DNA of 55,229 nucleotides from Bradyrhizobium sp. (GTDB lineage: Bacteria; Pseudomonadota; Alphaproteobacteria; Rhizobiales; Xanthobacteraceae), in contig NZ_JACRMG010000041.1 in NCBI RefSeq assembly GCF_016219575.1, forward strand, positions 1 through 55,229. The letters run 5' to 3'. The translations under genes were made by a program, and so were the position numbers. Within the stretch, counting starts at the first letter, position 1. The number at the start of each line of letters is the position of its first letter. Shown here in pieces: positions 8,398-17,490 of the stretch. The notes beneath the pieces are model-generated. The model made no database searches and was not told the origin of the DNA. It saw nothing but the letters and a program-made list of their open reading frames with translations.

Positions 8398-9132
8398 CTA
8401 CAATTCGACGATCATGCCGTCCATTGCAGCAGAGTAGGGCAGCTTGTCCAGCCTGCCCAGCATGTCGTCGCTCATATGGGTGAGGACGAGCTTTCTCGCA
8501 TTGATCTCGCCAAGATGCGCTTCTAGCGTCTTCAGGCTGAGATGATTTTTCACGATCCTGTCGTAATAATAGGCTTCCGCGACGAAGAGGTCCGCGTTGC
8601 GCGCCGCCGGGACCAGCGTCCCGGTCCATTCGGTGTCGGCGCTGTAGCAGATCGTGCGGCCTTCGGCCTCGATGCGATAGGCAAGGAACGGCCCACCGGA
8701 TTCGCCATGCACGACCGGGTAGGGCGTCACCGCCACGCCGCCGAAGGTTCTGGTTTCCTCCGACTTGAGTTCGATGACGGAGAGGTCGAAGCGTTGCTGT
8801 GTTCTGGAGGAGTGCTCGAACATCACTTCCATCGCGGCCTTCAGCTTCGCCTCGATGCCTTCCGGCCCCGCGATCACCAGCGGTCGCGCGCGGCGGGTGA
8901 ATTGCGCATCGAGCAGCAGGAACGGCAGCCCGGCGAAATGATCGCCGTGGAAATGCGTAATCAGGATCAGGTCGATCGGCTCGCGCGCGATGCCGAGCCG
9001 CTTCAACGCCGGCAGCGAGGAGGCGCCGCAATCGATCAGGAAATTGACCGCGGCGCCCGTGACATGGAAGCAGGTATTGTACCGGCCGCCGGAGCCGAAG
9101 GCGTCGCCGCAGCCGACGAATTGCAGTTGCAT
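8398..9132 (-). CDS. MBL-fold metallo-hydrolase (RNase Z-like)
   Basis: A 244-residue metallo-beta-lactamase-fold hydrolase. The di-zinc motif is intact: His60, His62, Asp64 and His65 in LITHFHGDHFAG, a later His in YPVVHGESGG, Asp in CYSADTEW and a C-terminal His in VLTHMS. The layout, with GCGDAFGSGGR at the N-terminus, resembles the RNase Z/arylsulfatase/phosphodiesterase branch. The RNase Z exosite arm is not evident, so tRNA processing should not be assumed. It heads a two-gene unit with the MATE exporter. Substrate unknown. Confidence 0.9.
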   Translation of the reverse strand: MQLQFVGCGDAFGSGGRYNTCFHVTGAAVNFLIDCGASSLPALKRLGIAREPIDLILITHFHGDHFAGLPFLLLDAQFTRRARPLVIAGPEGIEAKLKAAMEVMFEHSSRTQQRFDLSVIELKSEETRTFGGVAVTPYPVVHGESGGPFLAYRIEAEGRTICYSADTEWTGTLVPAARNADLFVAEAYYYDRIVKNHLSLKTLEAHLGEINARKLVLTHMSDDMLGRLDKLPYSAAMDGMIVEL

Positions 9133-9162
9133 CGGCTGCGTCGCCTCCGTGCCTTTACAGGA

Positions 9163-9465
9163 TCACCGCCCGCGCGGCGTGCCGAAGATCCGCGTCAGCA
9201 GCCAGACCGGGATCACGATCACGGCGCCGAGCAGGAAATAGCGCCACAGCCAGTTGATGGCGTCGAAGCCGAGATCCCACAGCCGCTGGAACAGCATGCG
9301 GATGGAATGCAGGATGTTCCAGGGATCGAATCCGATCGCAGCAAGCACGACGCCGACCAGGATCGACAGCAGGATCAGCCGAAATGCCACCGCCAGCGGC
9401 GTGCCGCCGAGAAAGCGGTACAGGCCGTCATTGCTGGCCGGCAAATCCCTGACGTCGTTCGGCAT
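9163..9465 (-). CDS. Small two-span membrane protein (DUF6460-like)
   Basis: A 100-residue protein, MPNDVRDLPASNDGLYRFLG and onward, with two hydrophobic segments (LILLSILVGVVLAAIGF and YFLLGAVIVIPVWLLTRIF) separated by an amphipathic loop. The start at 9465 has a GGAG ribosome site 6 bp upstream; an ATG 12 bp earlier is possible. I recall this architecture as DUF6460, common in Bradyrhizobium relatives, with no assigned role. It lies 30 bp upstream of the MBL-hydrolase gene on the same strand and may be cotranscribed with it. Confidence 0.8.
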   Translation of the reverse strand: MPNDVRDLPASNDGLYRFLGGTPLAVAFRLILLSILVGVVLAAIGFDPWNILHSIRMLFQRLWDLGFDAINWLWRYFLLGAVIVIPVWLLTRIFGTPRGR

Positions 9466-9561
9466 CGAAATCTCCATCGCGTTGGCACCCATTATAGGCA
9501 CGGCGGGGCAAATGGGGAACCCGCACCGGTGCGTCAATGGCAGCGGGCGGCCTGCGGAACC

Positions 9562-11217
9562 TTAATTTCCTGTCACGGTCTTTAACATCCGTTCAAGCGT
9601 CTCCAGCCGGTCGGCCTCGCGCGGCGGCTTGTCCCAGCGCAGGCGGCTGATGCGGGGAAAGCGCATGGCGACCCCCGATTTGTGCCGCGGCGAGCGTTGC
9701 AGCCCCTCGAAAGCGACCTCCAGCACCAGGCCCTGGTCCGGCTCGTGCACGACATGGCGGACGGGGCCGAATTTTTCCGTGGTGTTGCGGCGGACGAAGC
9801 GGTCGATCTGCAGCAGCTCCTCGTCGGTGAAGCCGAAATAAGCCTTTCCGACCGGCACCAGCTGCTCCCCGTCCTCGCCGTCGGTCCACACCCCGAAGGT
9901 GTAGTCGGAATAATAGGACGAGCGCTTGCCGTGGCCGCGCTGGGCATACATCAGCACTGCGTCGATCAGATGCGGGTCGCGTTTCCATTTCCACCATTGG
10001 CCCTTGGGGCGACCCGGCAGATAGGGCGCTTCGCGCCGCTTCAGCATCACGCCTTCGACAGCATCGGCATCCTCGCCTGCGCCGGCGCCGGCGGGATTGG
10101 CGCGCGCGGCAACCAGCGCGTCCCAGCTGTCGAAGGCAATAGTGGGCGACAGATCGATGCGGGGATCATCCAGCTTCTTCACGAAGGCCTGCAGCCGCTT
10201 GCGCCGCTCCGCGAAGGGCAACTCGCGCAGATCGTTCTCGTCGTCGCCGAGCAGGTCGTAGGCGCGCAGGTGAATCGGGAATTCCCTGGTCAGCTTCGGC
10301 GAAACGACTTTGCGGTTCAGCCGCTGCTGCAGCACATTGAAGCTCTGCACCCGGCCGTCGCGCAGCACCAGCAATTCGCCGTCGATCGCGCCGGGAAGCC
10401 GCAGCGAGGGCAGCAAGTCCGGAAAACTCCCGGTGATATCCTCGCCCGTGCGCGAATAGAGCCGCGCCTGCATGTGGCCATTGGCGTCGCGGCCGCTCAC
10501 CGCCTGCACGCGGATGCCGTCCCATTTCCATTCCGCGATGAAATCGGCGGGGTCGAGGTTCCTGAAGTCCTCGTCCTCGATCGCATGCGCCAGCATCACC
10601 GGGCGAAACGGCGCTGGATCGCGGTTGACCGGCTTGTCGCCGCGGCCTTCGAGCCAGGCGAAGAGATCGAGATAGGGCGGTGAAAGCCCCGGCCATATCA
10701 GCTCGATCTCGTGCGGGTCGTTGCCGCCGAGCGCGGCGGCCGCGGTCTTGGCCAGCCGCGCCGAAATGCCGATCCGCATCGCGCCGGTGACGAGCTTCAA
10801 CAGCGCCCAGCGCCCGGTCTCGTCGAGTTCGTCCAGCCAGCGCGACAACTGCCTCGGGAGCTCGGTCTTGCCGCGCGTCCGCAGCGTGGTGACGACTTCG
10901 GTGAGCGTCGGAGGAGGGGGATTGTTGTGGCCGGCCGGCAGCGCCGCCTTTGGCCACATCAGCGCCACCGTCTCCGAGAGGTCGCCGACATAATCGTAGG
11001 ACAGCCGGAACAGCTCCGGATCGGCGCGCTCCGAAATCAGGTCGCGGATCAATCCCGCCTTGGCGTGCTTGAACGACAGTGCGCCGGTCAGCGCCGCCAA
11101 TGCATAGCCGCGGTCGGGGTCAGGCACCTCGCGAAAATACGCCGTGATCAGCCGCAGCTTGTTGTTGCGGCCGGGCTCGTAGGCGAGGCGGTCGAGAAGT
11201 TCGGCGAAGCGGTTCAT
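9562..11217 (-). CDS. ATP-dependent DNA ligase of the ligase-associated DNA repair set
   Basis: A 551-residue ATP-dependent ligase sealing DNA nicks through a lysyl-AMP intermediate. The N-terminal part (1-200) is the DNA-binding domain typical of LigB/cisplatin-response ligases. The nucleotidyl-transfer motif has Lys231 in EWKWDGIRVQ, followed by IDGELLVL (motif III-like), EGVMLKRR (motif IV) and QWWKWKRD (motif V), then an OB domain. Start ATG 11217 overlaps the exonuclease stop (ATGA), indicating coupling. In other bacteria this ligase travels with an MBL exonuclease, an Lhr-type helicase and a phosphoesterase; all four occur in this window. It is not the Ku-linked LigD, as no polymerase domain is present. 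Confidence 0.94.
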   Translation of the reverse strand: MNRFAELLDRLAYEPGRNNKLRLITAYFREVPDPDRGYALAALTGALSFKHAKAGLIRDLISERADPELFRLSYDYVGDLSETVALMWPKAALPAGHNNPPPPTLTEVVTTLRTRGKTELPRQLSRWLDELDETGRWALLKLVTGAMRIGISARLAKTAAAALGGNDPHEIELIWPGLSPPYLDLFAWLEGRGDKPVNRDPAPFRPVMLAHAIEDEDFRNLDPADFIAEWKWDGIRVQAVSGRDANGHMQARLYSRTGEDITGSFPDLLPSLRLPGAIDGELLVLRDGRVQSFNVLQQRLNRKVVSPKLTREFPIHLRAYDLLGDDENDLRELPFAERRKRLQAFVKKLDDPRIDLSPTIAFDSWDALVAARANPAGAGAGEDADAVEGVMLKRREAPYLPGRPKGQWWKWKRDPHLIDAVLMYAQRGHGKRSSYYSDYTFGVWTDGEDGEQLVPVGKAYFGFTDEELLQIDRFVRRNTTEKFGPVRHVVHEPDQGLVLEVAFEGLQRSPRHKSGVAMRFPRISRLRWDKPPREADRLETLERMLKTVTGN

Positions 11218-12245
11218 GCTTCTGCCTCGTTGGTCGCAGCCGCCTCGTCCTCCTCGCCATAGCCGACCAGATCGAGCGGCCGCGCGGCGAGGCCCTGGCT
11301 CCTGCACCAATGCACCAGCGCGTCTTCCTGGCCGTGGGTGACCCACACTTCGCCGGCGCCGGTGGCGGCAATCGTCGCCGTCAGGCCGTCCCAGTCGGCG
11401 TGATCCGAGATCACCAGCGGCAGCTCGATGCCGCGCTGGCGCGCACGGGCACGCACCCGCATCCACCCCGACGCAAACGCGGTCACCGGATCGGGGAATC
11501 GCCGTGTCCACAGATCCGATGTCGCCGAGGGCGGCGCCAGCGTGATGGTGCCGGCGAGATCGGCCTTCTTCGTTCCTTGCACCGGCCGCAACTCGCCGAG
11601 ATCGATGCCGCGGCTCTGGTAGTACTGCGTGATCTCTTCCATCGCGCCATGCAGGTAGACCGGCGCGTCATAGCCGGCCTCGCGCAGCAGCGCGATCACG
11701 CGCTGTGCCTTGCCGAGCGAATAGGCGCCGACCAGATGCGCGCGCTCGGGGAACAGCTTCACGGACGCCAGCAGCTTCTTCACTTCTTCCGACGCATCGC
11801 CATGGCGGAACACCGGCAGGCCGAACGTTGCCTCCGTGATGAAGACGTCGCAGGGCACGATCTCCAACGGCGTACAGGTGGGATCGCGGGCGTCCTTGTA
11901 ATCGCCTGAGGCGACGATGCGCGTGCCGCCGCAGGTCACCCCGATCTGGGCCGAGCCCAGCACATGGCCGGCAGGATGGAATCTGACGCCGACGCCGCCG
12001 AGCCTGATCTCCTCGCCATAGGTGACCGCCTGCGTGCTGCGGGCGAAATTCTCGCCGTAGCGCAGCCGCATCATGTCCAGCGTCTCCTGCGTTGCCAGCA
12101 CCGCGCCATGGCCGGGCCGGGCGTGGTCGGAGTGGCCATGGGTGATCACGGCCCGCTCCACCGGCCGTACCGGGTCGATATGGAAGCCGCCTGCCTTGCA
12201 GCAGAGGCCGGCGGCGGCAGGCATCAGGATGTCTTGCGGGCGCAT
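11214..12245 (-). CDS. Ligase-associated DNA exonuclease (MBL/beta-CASP-like)
   Basis: A 343-residue metallo-beta-lactamase-fold nuclease of the mRNA 3'-end/SNM1-like branch, expected to trim DNA ends before ligation. Metal residues appear as His36, His38, Asp40 and His41 in ITHGHSDHARPG, then FHPAGHVLGSAQ, an Asp in VASGDYKD and a late ISDHADWDG. The start ATG 12245 gives MRPQDILMPAAAGL, matching my memory of the family N-terminus; a GTG at 12281 would add 12 residues. Its stop overlaps the ligase start by 4 bp. The 51-bp gap to the divergent methyltransferase gene must hold both promoters. Confidence 0.93.
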   Translation of the reverse strand: MRPQDILMPAAAGLCCKAGGFHIDPVRPVERAVITHGHSDHARPGHGAVLATQETLDMMRLRYGENFARSTQAVTYGEEIRLGGVGVRFHPAGHVLGSAQIGVTCGGTRIVASGDYKDARDPTCTPLEIVPCDVFITEATFGLPVFRHGDASEEVKKLLASVKLFPERAHLVGAYSLGKAQRVIALLREAGYDAPVYLHGAMEEITQYYQSRGIDLGELRPVQGTKKADLAGTITLAPPSATSDLWTRRFPDPVTAFASGWMRVRARARQRGIELPLVISDHADWDGLTATIAATGAGEVWVTHGQEDALVHWCRSQGLAARPLDLVGYGEEDEAAATNEAEA

Positions 12246-12296
12246 CTCGTCTATATAGGGCGTCGGAAGCCGATTTTTCACCTGTCACCAAACCCC

Positions 12297-13223
12297 ATGC
12301 CCGCCCGCCTGTTCCTGTCCTCCGGCGATCTCATCGCCGACCGCCGTTATGATTTTGCGCGCGATCTGCAGCTGCGCGGCGATCTGCCGGCGGCGGCCGA
12401 CCTCCTGCAGCAGGCAATCGAGCTGGCGCCGGATTTTGCCTCGGCCTGGTTCACCCTCGGCGAAATCCGCCGGGAGCTCGGCGAACGCGACGCTGCCGTC
12501 GAAGCCTTCCGTGAAGCGCGGCGGGCCGATCCTGGGGATCGCCACGGCGCCTCCGTGCGCCTGATGCAGCTCGGCGCCGAACCGCTCTCGGCGATGCCGG
12601 CCGGCTATGTGCAATCGCTGTTCGACCAATACGCGCCGCGCTTCGACAACGCGCTGCTCAACGATTTGCGCTATCGCGGTCCTTCGCTGCTGTTCAAGGC
12701 GGTGCTCGCGGCGCGCAATGCCGCAAGGAAGCCGGCCTTCTTCAAGCGCGGCATCGATCTCGGTTGCGGCACGGGTCTTGGCGCGGCGGCTTTCGCCGGG
12801 AATGTCGACAGCTTCATCGGTATCGACCTCTCTCCCGGCATGATCGAGAAGGCGCGGGCATCCAATCTCTATGCCGGCCTCGAAGTGGCCGACATGGTGG
12901 TTGGGCTTGCGAGCAAGCCGGACGCCAGCGCGGATTTCGTGCTCGCGGCCGATGCCATGGTCTATGTCGACGATCTCGCGCCGGTACTATGCGAAGCCCA
13001 TCGTGTGCTCTCGCCCGGCGGATTGATCGCCTTCACCACCGAAACCCATCCGGGAGAAGGCGTCATCCTGGGCGCCGGCCTGCGTTATGCCCACGCGCAA
13101 TCATATGTGCGCACGTCGGTTGCAGCCGCAAGGCTGAGGCTCGTTCATTTCGAAGAAGCCTCGCCGCGCGACGAGAGCAACGTTCCGGTTCCCGGCCTTG
13201 TCGTCGTTGCCGGCAAATCATGA
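12297..13223 (+). CDS. TPR-containing class I SAM-dependent methyltransferase
   Basis: A 308-residue protein with two tetratricopeptide-like repeats at its N-terminus (residues about 17-85; LPAAADLLQQAIELAPDFAS is one) and a Rossmann methyltransferase domain. SAM-binding motif I is GIDLGCGTGLG near residue 151, then FIGIDLSPGMIEKA, and LSPGGLIAFTTE as motif III. The TPR part suggests a protein partner or substrate. It is divergent from the ligase-exonuclease pair, and whether it belongs functionally to that repair set is unknown. Small-molecule or protein methylation are both possible. Confidence 0.87.
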   Translation: MPARLFLSSGDLIADRRYDFARDLQLRGDLPAAADLLQQAIELAPDFASAWFTLGEIRRELGERDAAVEAFREARRADPGDRHGASVRLMQLGAEPLSAMPAGYVQSLFDQYAPRFDNALLNDLRYRGPSLLFKAVLAARNAARKPAFFKRGIDLGCGTGLGAAAFAGNVDSFIGIDLSPGMIEKARASNLYAGLEVADMVVGLASKPDASADFVLAADAMVYVDDLAPVLCEAHRVLSPGGLIAFTTETHPGEGVILGAGLRYAHAQSYVRTSVAAARLRLVHFEEASPRDESNVPVPGLVVVAGKS

Positions 13224-13337
13224 AAACTTGAGTCTAGACGCTACGCGCATCGCGAATGGCGGCATTGCTGCGGCCAATCGGCTATTGCCGCAGTTGATTA
13301 TTTGTTCGATCAAGTCTCCCATCAGGGAGAAACAACA

Positions 13338-14567
13338 ATGAAGAACAAGCAGACCCGGCGCCAATTCGGCGCTACCGCGCTTTCCGCCATCGCCGCCTCC
13401 GTCCTGCCTGCGCCCTATGTGTGGGCCGCCGAAAAGAAATACGATCCCGGCGCCAGTGACACCGAGATCAAGCTCGGCCAGACCGTGCCGCATTCCGGCC
13501 CCGGCTCGCTCTATGGCGTGCTCGGTCGCGTCGGCGAGGCCTATTTCCAGATGCTGAACGAGAAGGGCGGCATCAACGGGCGCAAGGTGAAGTTCCTCAC
13601 CCTGGACGATTCCTACAGCGCGCCGAAATGCGTGGAGGCGACGCGGCGCCTGGTGGAGCAGGAAGAGGTGCTGGCGCTGTTCGGCTCGCTCGGCACAGCG
13701 CCGCAGACCGCCGTGCACAAATACCTGAACTCCAAGGGCGTGCCGCAGCTGCTGCTGAACACCGGCGCTTCCAAGTGGAACGACCCGAAGAACTTCAAAT
13801 GGACCATGGCGGGCCTGCCGCTCTATCCGACCGAAGCGCGCATCCTTGCCAAGCACGTCGTCGCGGTGAAGCCGAACGCCAAGATCGGCATTCTCTACCA
13901 GAACGACGATTTCGGCCGCGACTTTCTCGGTCCGTTCAAGAAGGTGCTGGAGCAGGCCGGCGGCACCGCCAAGGTGATCATGGAGCAGACCTACGATCTC
14001 ACCGAGCCGACGATCGACTCCCAGATCATCAACCTTTCCAAATCGGGCGCTGACGTCTTCTACAACATCTCGACGGGCAAGGCCTCGTCGCAGTCGATCC
14101 GCAGGGTGGCCGAGCTCGGCTGGAAACCGCTGCAGCTGTTGTCGGCGGGCTCCACCGGCCGCTCGATCCTGAGCGCTGCGGGTCTGGAGAACGCCAAGGA
14201 CATCGTCGCCATCCGCTATGCCAAGGAAGTCGGCGTGCCCCGCTGGGAGAAGGATCCCGACGTGGTGGCGTTCGAGGAGCTGCGCAAGAAGTACCTGCCG
14301 ACGGTCGATCCCGACAACACCATCGCCTTTGCCGGCTACGGCCAGGTCGCCAGCATGGCGGAAATCCTGCGCCGCTGCGGCGACGACCTCACCCGCGCCA
14401 ACGTGCTGAAGCAGGCCACCACGCTCGCCGGCTTTCACTCGCCCTACTTCCTCGACGGCGTCAATTTCAGCTATACGCCGGAAGACTACACGCCGATGAA
14501 GACGCTGTTCATCTCGATCTTCAACGGCAAGGACTGGGACATCTCCGACAAGCCGGTGACGGAGTAG
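13338..14567 (+). CDS. ABC transporter substrate-binding protein (branched-chain amino acid/amide type)
   Basis: A 409-residue periplasmic binding protein of the Leu/Ile/Val-binding (Peripla_BP_6) family. It has an export signal with RRQFGA, cleaved near YVWAAEKK, and family motifs IKLGQTVPHSGPGSLYG, YFQMLNEKGGINGRKV and VLALFGSLGT. A ribosome site, AGGGAGA, precedes the ATG by about 10 bp. No permease or ATPase gene accompanies it, so it probably serves a transporter encoded elsewhere. Ligands of this family range from amino acids to aromatic acids and amides, and nothing here decides between them. It separates the two halves of the DNA repair gene set. Confidence 0.93.
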   Translation: MKNKQTRRQFGATALSAIAASVLPAPYVWAAEKKYDPGASDTEIKLGQTVPHSGPGSLYGVLGRVGEAYFQMLNEKGGINGRKVKFLTLDDSYSAPKCVEATRRLVEQEEVLALFGSLGTAPQTAVHKYLNSKGVPQLLLNTGASKWNDPKNFKWTMAGLPLYPTEARILAKHVVAVKPNAKIGILYQNDDFGRDFLGPFKKVLEQAGGTAKVIMEQTYDLTEPTIDSQIINLSKSGADVFYNISTGKASSQSIRRVAELGWKPLQLLSAGSTGRSILSAAGLENAKDIVAIRYAKEVGVPRWEKDPDVVAFEELRKKYLPTVDPDNTIAFAGYGQVASMAEILRRCGDDLTRANVLKQATTLAGFHSPYFLDGVNFSYTPEDYTPMKTLFISIFNGKDWDISDKPVTE

Positions 14568-14583
14568 CAATCTCGCTCTCCCT

Positions 14584-14720
14584 CCCTCGCCCCGCTCTTC
14601 GCGGGGAGAGGGTAGGGTGAGGGGCGGTGCGTCAAAGGCAGTAGCAGAGATTCGCGGAAGCCCCCCTCACCCGGATCGCATTGTCATGCGATCCGGCCTC
14701 TCCCCGCGGGCGGGGAGAGG
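14584..14720. repeat. Palindromic intergenic repeat, family B
   Basis: Left part 14584-14624 (CCTCGCCCCGC, GCGGGGAGAGG, GGTGAGGGG) and right part 14662-14720 (CCCCCTCACCC, CCTCTCCCCGC, GGGGAGAGG) are inverted relatives, each with its own inner hairpin; GGATCGCAT and ATGCGATCC form one. It fills most of the gap between the binding-protein gene and the helicase gene, and its right end supplies GGGGAGAGG just before the helicase ATG at 14723. Confidence 0.85.
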
Positions 14721-14722
14721 CG

Positions 14723-17458
14723 ATGGGACCCTCGACGAACCCGGCCGGACGGCTTACCTCTTGGCGCGTGCCGTCGCCCGATCTCTTCTCTTACACGCCC
14801 CCAGCGCCTCCCGTGACGGCTGCGCTGTTGCCGGACCGTTTCTGGAAATGGTTCGCCGCGCGCGGCTGGTCGCCGCGCGAGCATCAGCTCGCGCTGCTTG
14901 GCAAGGCCCGCGACAACCGCTCGGCGCTGCTGATCGCCCCCACCGGCGCCGGCAAGACGCTCGCCGGATTTCTGCCGACGCTGGTCGAGCTCTCCGAAAA
15001 CCTCCCCCTGAAAGGGGGAGGTCGGCGCGCGCCGCGCGACGGGTGGGGGTCTGCTGCGGGCACGGAGCAAGCGGCTGACCCCCACCCCAACCCTCCCCCT
15101 TTCAGGGGGAGGGAGCCCGACCAGCGTGCTTCCTTCATCTCCACCGGCCGCGGCGTGAAGCGCACGGGAGGCCTGCACACGCTCTATATCTCGCCGCTGA
15201 AGGCGCTCGCGGTCGATATCGCGCGCAACCTGGAAACGCCGATCGCCGAGATGGACCTGCCCATCAAGGTCGAGACACGCACCGGCGACACGCCGGTGTC
15301 GCGGCGCCAGCGCCAGCGGCGCTATCCGCCGGATATCCTGCTGACCACGCCCGAGCAACTCGCGCTGCTGCTTGCGTCCGACGATGCGCCCTATCTGTTC
15401 TCCTCGCTCAGGCGGATCGTGCTCGACGAGCTGCATGCGCTGGTCACCTCCAAGCGCGGCGATCTGCTCTCGCTTGGGCTGGCGCGCCTCTGGCGCATTG
15501 CGCCGGAACTGCGCGCCATCGGTCTGTCCGCCACGGTCGCCGAGCCCGAACAGCTCGCGCGCTTCCTGATGCCGCAGCATGAGGGCAAGCCAACATCCGC
15601 CGACATCGTCGTTGCCGGCGGCGCTGCGGCGCCGATCGTGGAGATGCTGGATACCAAGGAGCGGCTGCCCTGGGCGGGCCACACCGCGCGCCATGCGCTT
15701 GGCGAAATGTACGAGCTGATCAAGCGCAACAAGACCACGCTGGTCTTCGTCAACACCCGCAGCCAGGCCGAAATGCTGTTCCAGGACTTCTGGCGCATGA
15801 ACGACGATGGCCTTGCCATCGCCCTGCATCACGGTTCGCTCGACGTCGCCCAGCGCCGCAAGGTCGAGGACGCCATGGCCGCAGGCAAGCTGCGCGGCGT
15901 GGTCTGCACCTCCTCGCTCGACCTCGGCATCGACTGGGGCGACATCGATCTCGTCATCAATGTCGGCGCACCCAAGGGCGCCTCGCGGCTGATGCAGCGG
16001 ATCGGCCGCGCCAATCACCGCCTTGATGAGCCATCGCGCGCCGTGCTGATCCCGGCCAACCGGTTCGAGGTGCTGGAATGCGCGGTCGCCATCGATGCCA
16101 TCGCCGAGAATGCGCAGGACACGCCGCCGCTTCGCACCGGCGGGCTCGACGTGCTGGCGCAGCACGTGCTGGGCTGCGCCTGCGGCGAGCCGTTCCTGGC
16201 CGACGAGCTCTATGCCGAAATCGTCACCTCGGCGATGTATGCGGGTCTTGCGCGCGCCGATTTCGACGACGTCGTCGATTTCGTCGCCACCGGCGGCTAT
16301 GCGCTGAAGACCTATGAGCGTTTTGCCCGCATCAAGCAGGACAAGCAGGGCAGATGGCGCGTCGCCAACCCGCGCGTGCGCCAGAGCTATCGCCTCAATG
16401 TCGGTACCATTGTCGAGGAGGCGATGCTGAAGGTGAAGCTGGTGCGCTCGCGCGGCGCTGGCACCGGCTCCACCGGCGCGCTGTTGCGCGGCGGCCGCAT
16501 CCTCGGCGAGATCGAGGAATATTTCATCGAGGGCCTCGTTCCCGGCGACACATTCGTGTTCGGCGGCGAGATCGTGCGCTACGAGGCGCTGGTCGAGGAC
16601 CAGGTCTATGTCTCCCGTTCCAACGACCGGGATGCCAAGGTGCCGTCCTATATGGGCGGCAAGTTTCCGCTCTCGACCTATCTCGCCGAGCGCGTACGCA
16701 AGCTGCTGGACGATCGCCGCCAGTGGAACGCGCTGCCGGAACAGGTGCGCGACTGGCTGTCGCTGCAGAAGAGCTTTTCCCGCGTGCCGGCCGTGCGCGA
16801 ACTCCTGATCGAGACGTTTCCGCGCGGCGGCAAGCACTACATGGTCTGCTATCCCTTCGAGGGTCGGCTCGCCCACCAGACCCTAGGCATGCTGCTGACG
16901 CGCCGGCTGGAGCGCGCCCGCGCCCGGCCGCTCGGTTTCGTCGCCAACGAATATGCGCTCGCCATCTGGGGCCTCGGCGACATCTCGCACCTGGTGCGCC
17001 ACGGCGGGATCGATTTCGCAAGCCTCTTTGCGCCCGACATGCTCGGCGACGATCTCGAGGCGTGGCTCGCCGAGTCCGCGCTGATGAAGCGCACCTTCCG
17101 CAACTGTGCGCTGATCTCCGGTCTGATCCCGCGCCGCTTCACCGGCGAGGAGAAGAGCCGCCGCCAGGTGCTGTTCTCGACCGACCTCGTCTATGACGTG
17201 CTGCGCAAGCACCAGGCCGACCATTTGCTGCTGCGTGCCGCCCGCGCCGACGCCGCCACCGGCCTGCTCGACCTCAAGCGATTGGGTGATATGCTCGCGC
17301 GAATCCAGGGACGAATCACCCACCGGGAACTCGATCACGTCTCGCCGCTGGCGGTGCCCGTGATGCTGGAAATCGGCCGCGAATCCGTCTACGGCGAAGC
17401 GGCCGACGAGCTCCTGGCGGAAGCCGCCGATGAGCTGGTGCGGGAAGCGATGACCTAG
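14723..17458 (+). CDS. Lhr-type DEXH-box DNA helicase, ligase-associated, with repeat-derived insert
   Basis: A 911-residue superfamily 2 helicase of the ligase-associated DEXH class, expected to unwind DNA with ATP in repair. Walker A is APTGAGKT with Lys78, the DEXH box is DELH at 235-238, and later motifs are LSATVAEP, FVNTRSQAEM and MQRIGRANHR; a winged-helix and Lhr-type C-terminal region follow. The start is uncertain: ATG 14723 follows GGGGAGAGG from a repeat, while GTG 14768 (PSPDLFSYTP next) would avoid repeat-derived residues. Residues about 93-131 are encoded by a palindromic repeat inserted between motif I and YISPLKAL. The frame stays open, so the gene is probably functional. Confidence 0.93.
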   Translation: MGPSTNPAGRLTSWRVPSPDLFSYTPPAPPVTAALLPDRFWKWFAARGWSPREHQLALLGKARDNRSALLIAPTGAGKTLAGFLPTLVELSENLPLKGGGRRAPRDGWGSAAGTEQAADPHPNPPPFRGREPDQRASFISTGRGVKRTGGLHTLYISPLKALAVDIARNLETPIAEMDLPIKVETRTGDTPVSRRQRQRRYPPDILLTTPEQLALLLASDDAPYLFSSLRRIVLDELHALVTSKRGDLLSLGLARLWRIAPELRAIGLSATVAEPEQLARFLMPQHEGKPTSADIVVAGGAAAPIVEMLDTKERLPWAGHTARHALGEMYELIKRNKTTLVFVNTRSQAEMLFQDFWRMNDDGLAIALHHGSLDVAQRRKVEDAMAAGKLRGVVCTSSLDLGIDWGDIDLVINVGAPKGASRLMQRIGRANHRLDEPSRAVLIPANRFEVLECAVAIDAIAENAQDTPPLRTGGLDVLAQHVLGCACGEPFLADELYAEIVTSAMYAGLARADFDDVVDFVATGGYALKTYERFARIKQDKQGRWRVANPRVRQSYRLNVGTIVEEAMLKVKLVRSRGAGTGSTGALLRGGRILGEIEEYFIEGLVPGDTFVFGGEIVRYEALVEDQVYVSRSNDRDAKVPSYMGGKFPLSTYLAERVRKLLDDRRQWNALPEQVRDWLSLQKSFSRVPAVRELLIETFPRGGKHYMVCYPFEGRLAHQTLGMLLTRRLERARARPLGFVANEYALAIWGLGDISHLVRHGGIDFASLFAPDMLGDDLEAWLAESALMKRTFRNCALISGLIPRRFTGEEKSRRQVLFSTDLVYDVLRKHQADHLLLRAARADAATGLLDLKRLGDMLARIQGRITHRELDHVSPLAVPVMLEIGRESVYGEAADELLAEAADELVREAMT
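15001..15113. repeat. Palindromic repeat inserted inside the helicase gene (family C)
   Basis: A 113-bp element inside the helicase reading frame. Its ends are exact inverted copies of 19 bp (CTCCCCCTGAAAGGGGGAG at 15002-15020 and its reverse complement at 15092-15110). Inner arms also pair (GGGTGGGGGTC with GACCCCCACCC). It resembles the intergenic palindromes elsewhere in the window but reads through without a stop, adding a Gly-, Pro- and Arg-rich stretch. Confidence 0.92.
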
Positions 17459-17490
17459 AATGCAAGTGTTGTGCGCGACTGTCCCCACAC

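Noticed and set aside
15001..15113. Frameshift or pseudogene call for the helicase
   Set aside because: The reading frame is open from motif I through the insert to motif Ia and on to the normal C-terminus.
14684..16876. Long open frame antisense to the helicase gene (730 codons)
   Set aside because: It mirrors the high-GC third-position bias of the real gene, has no family motifs and overlaps the helicase fully.
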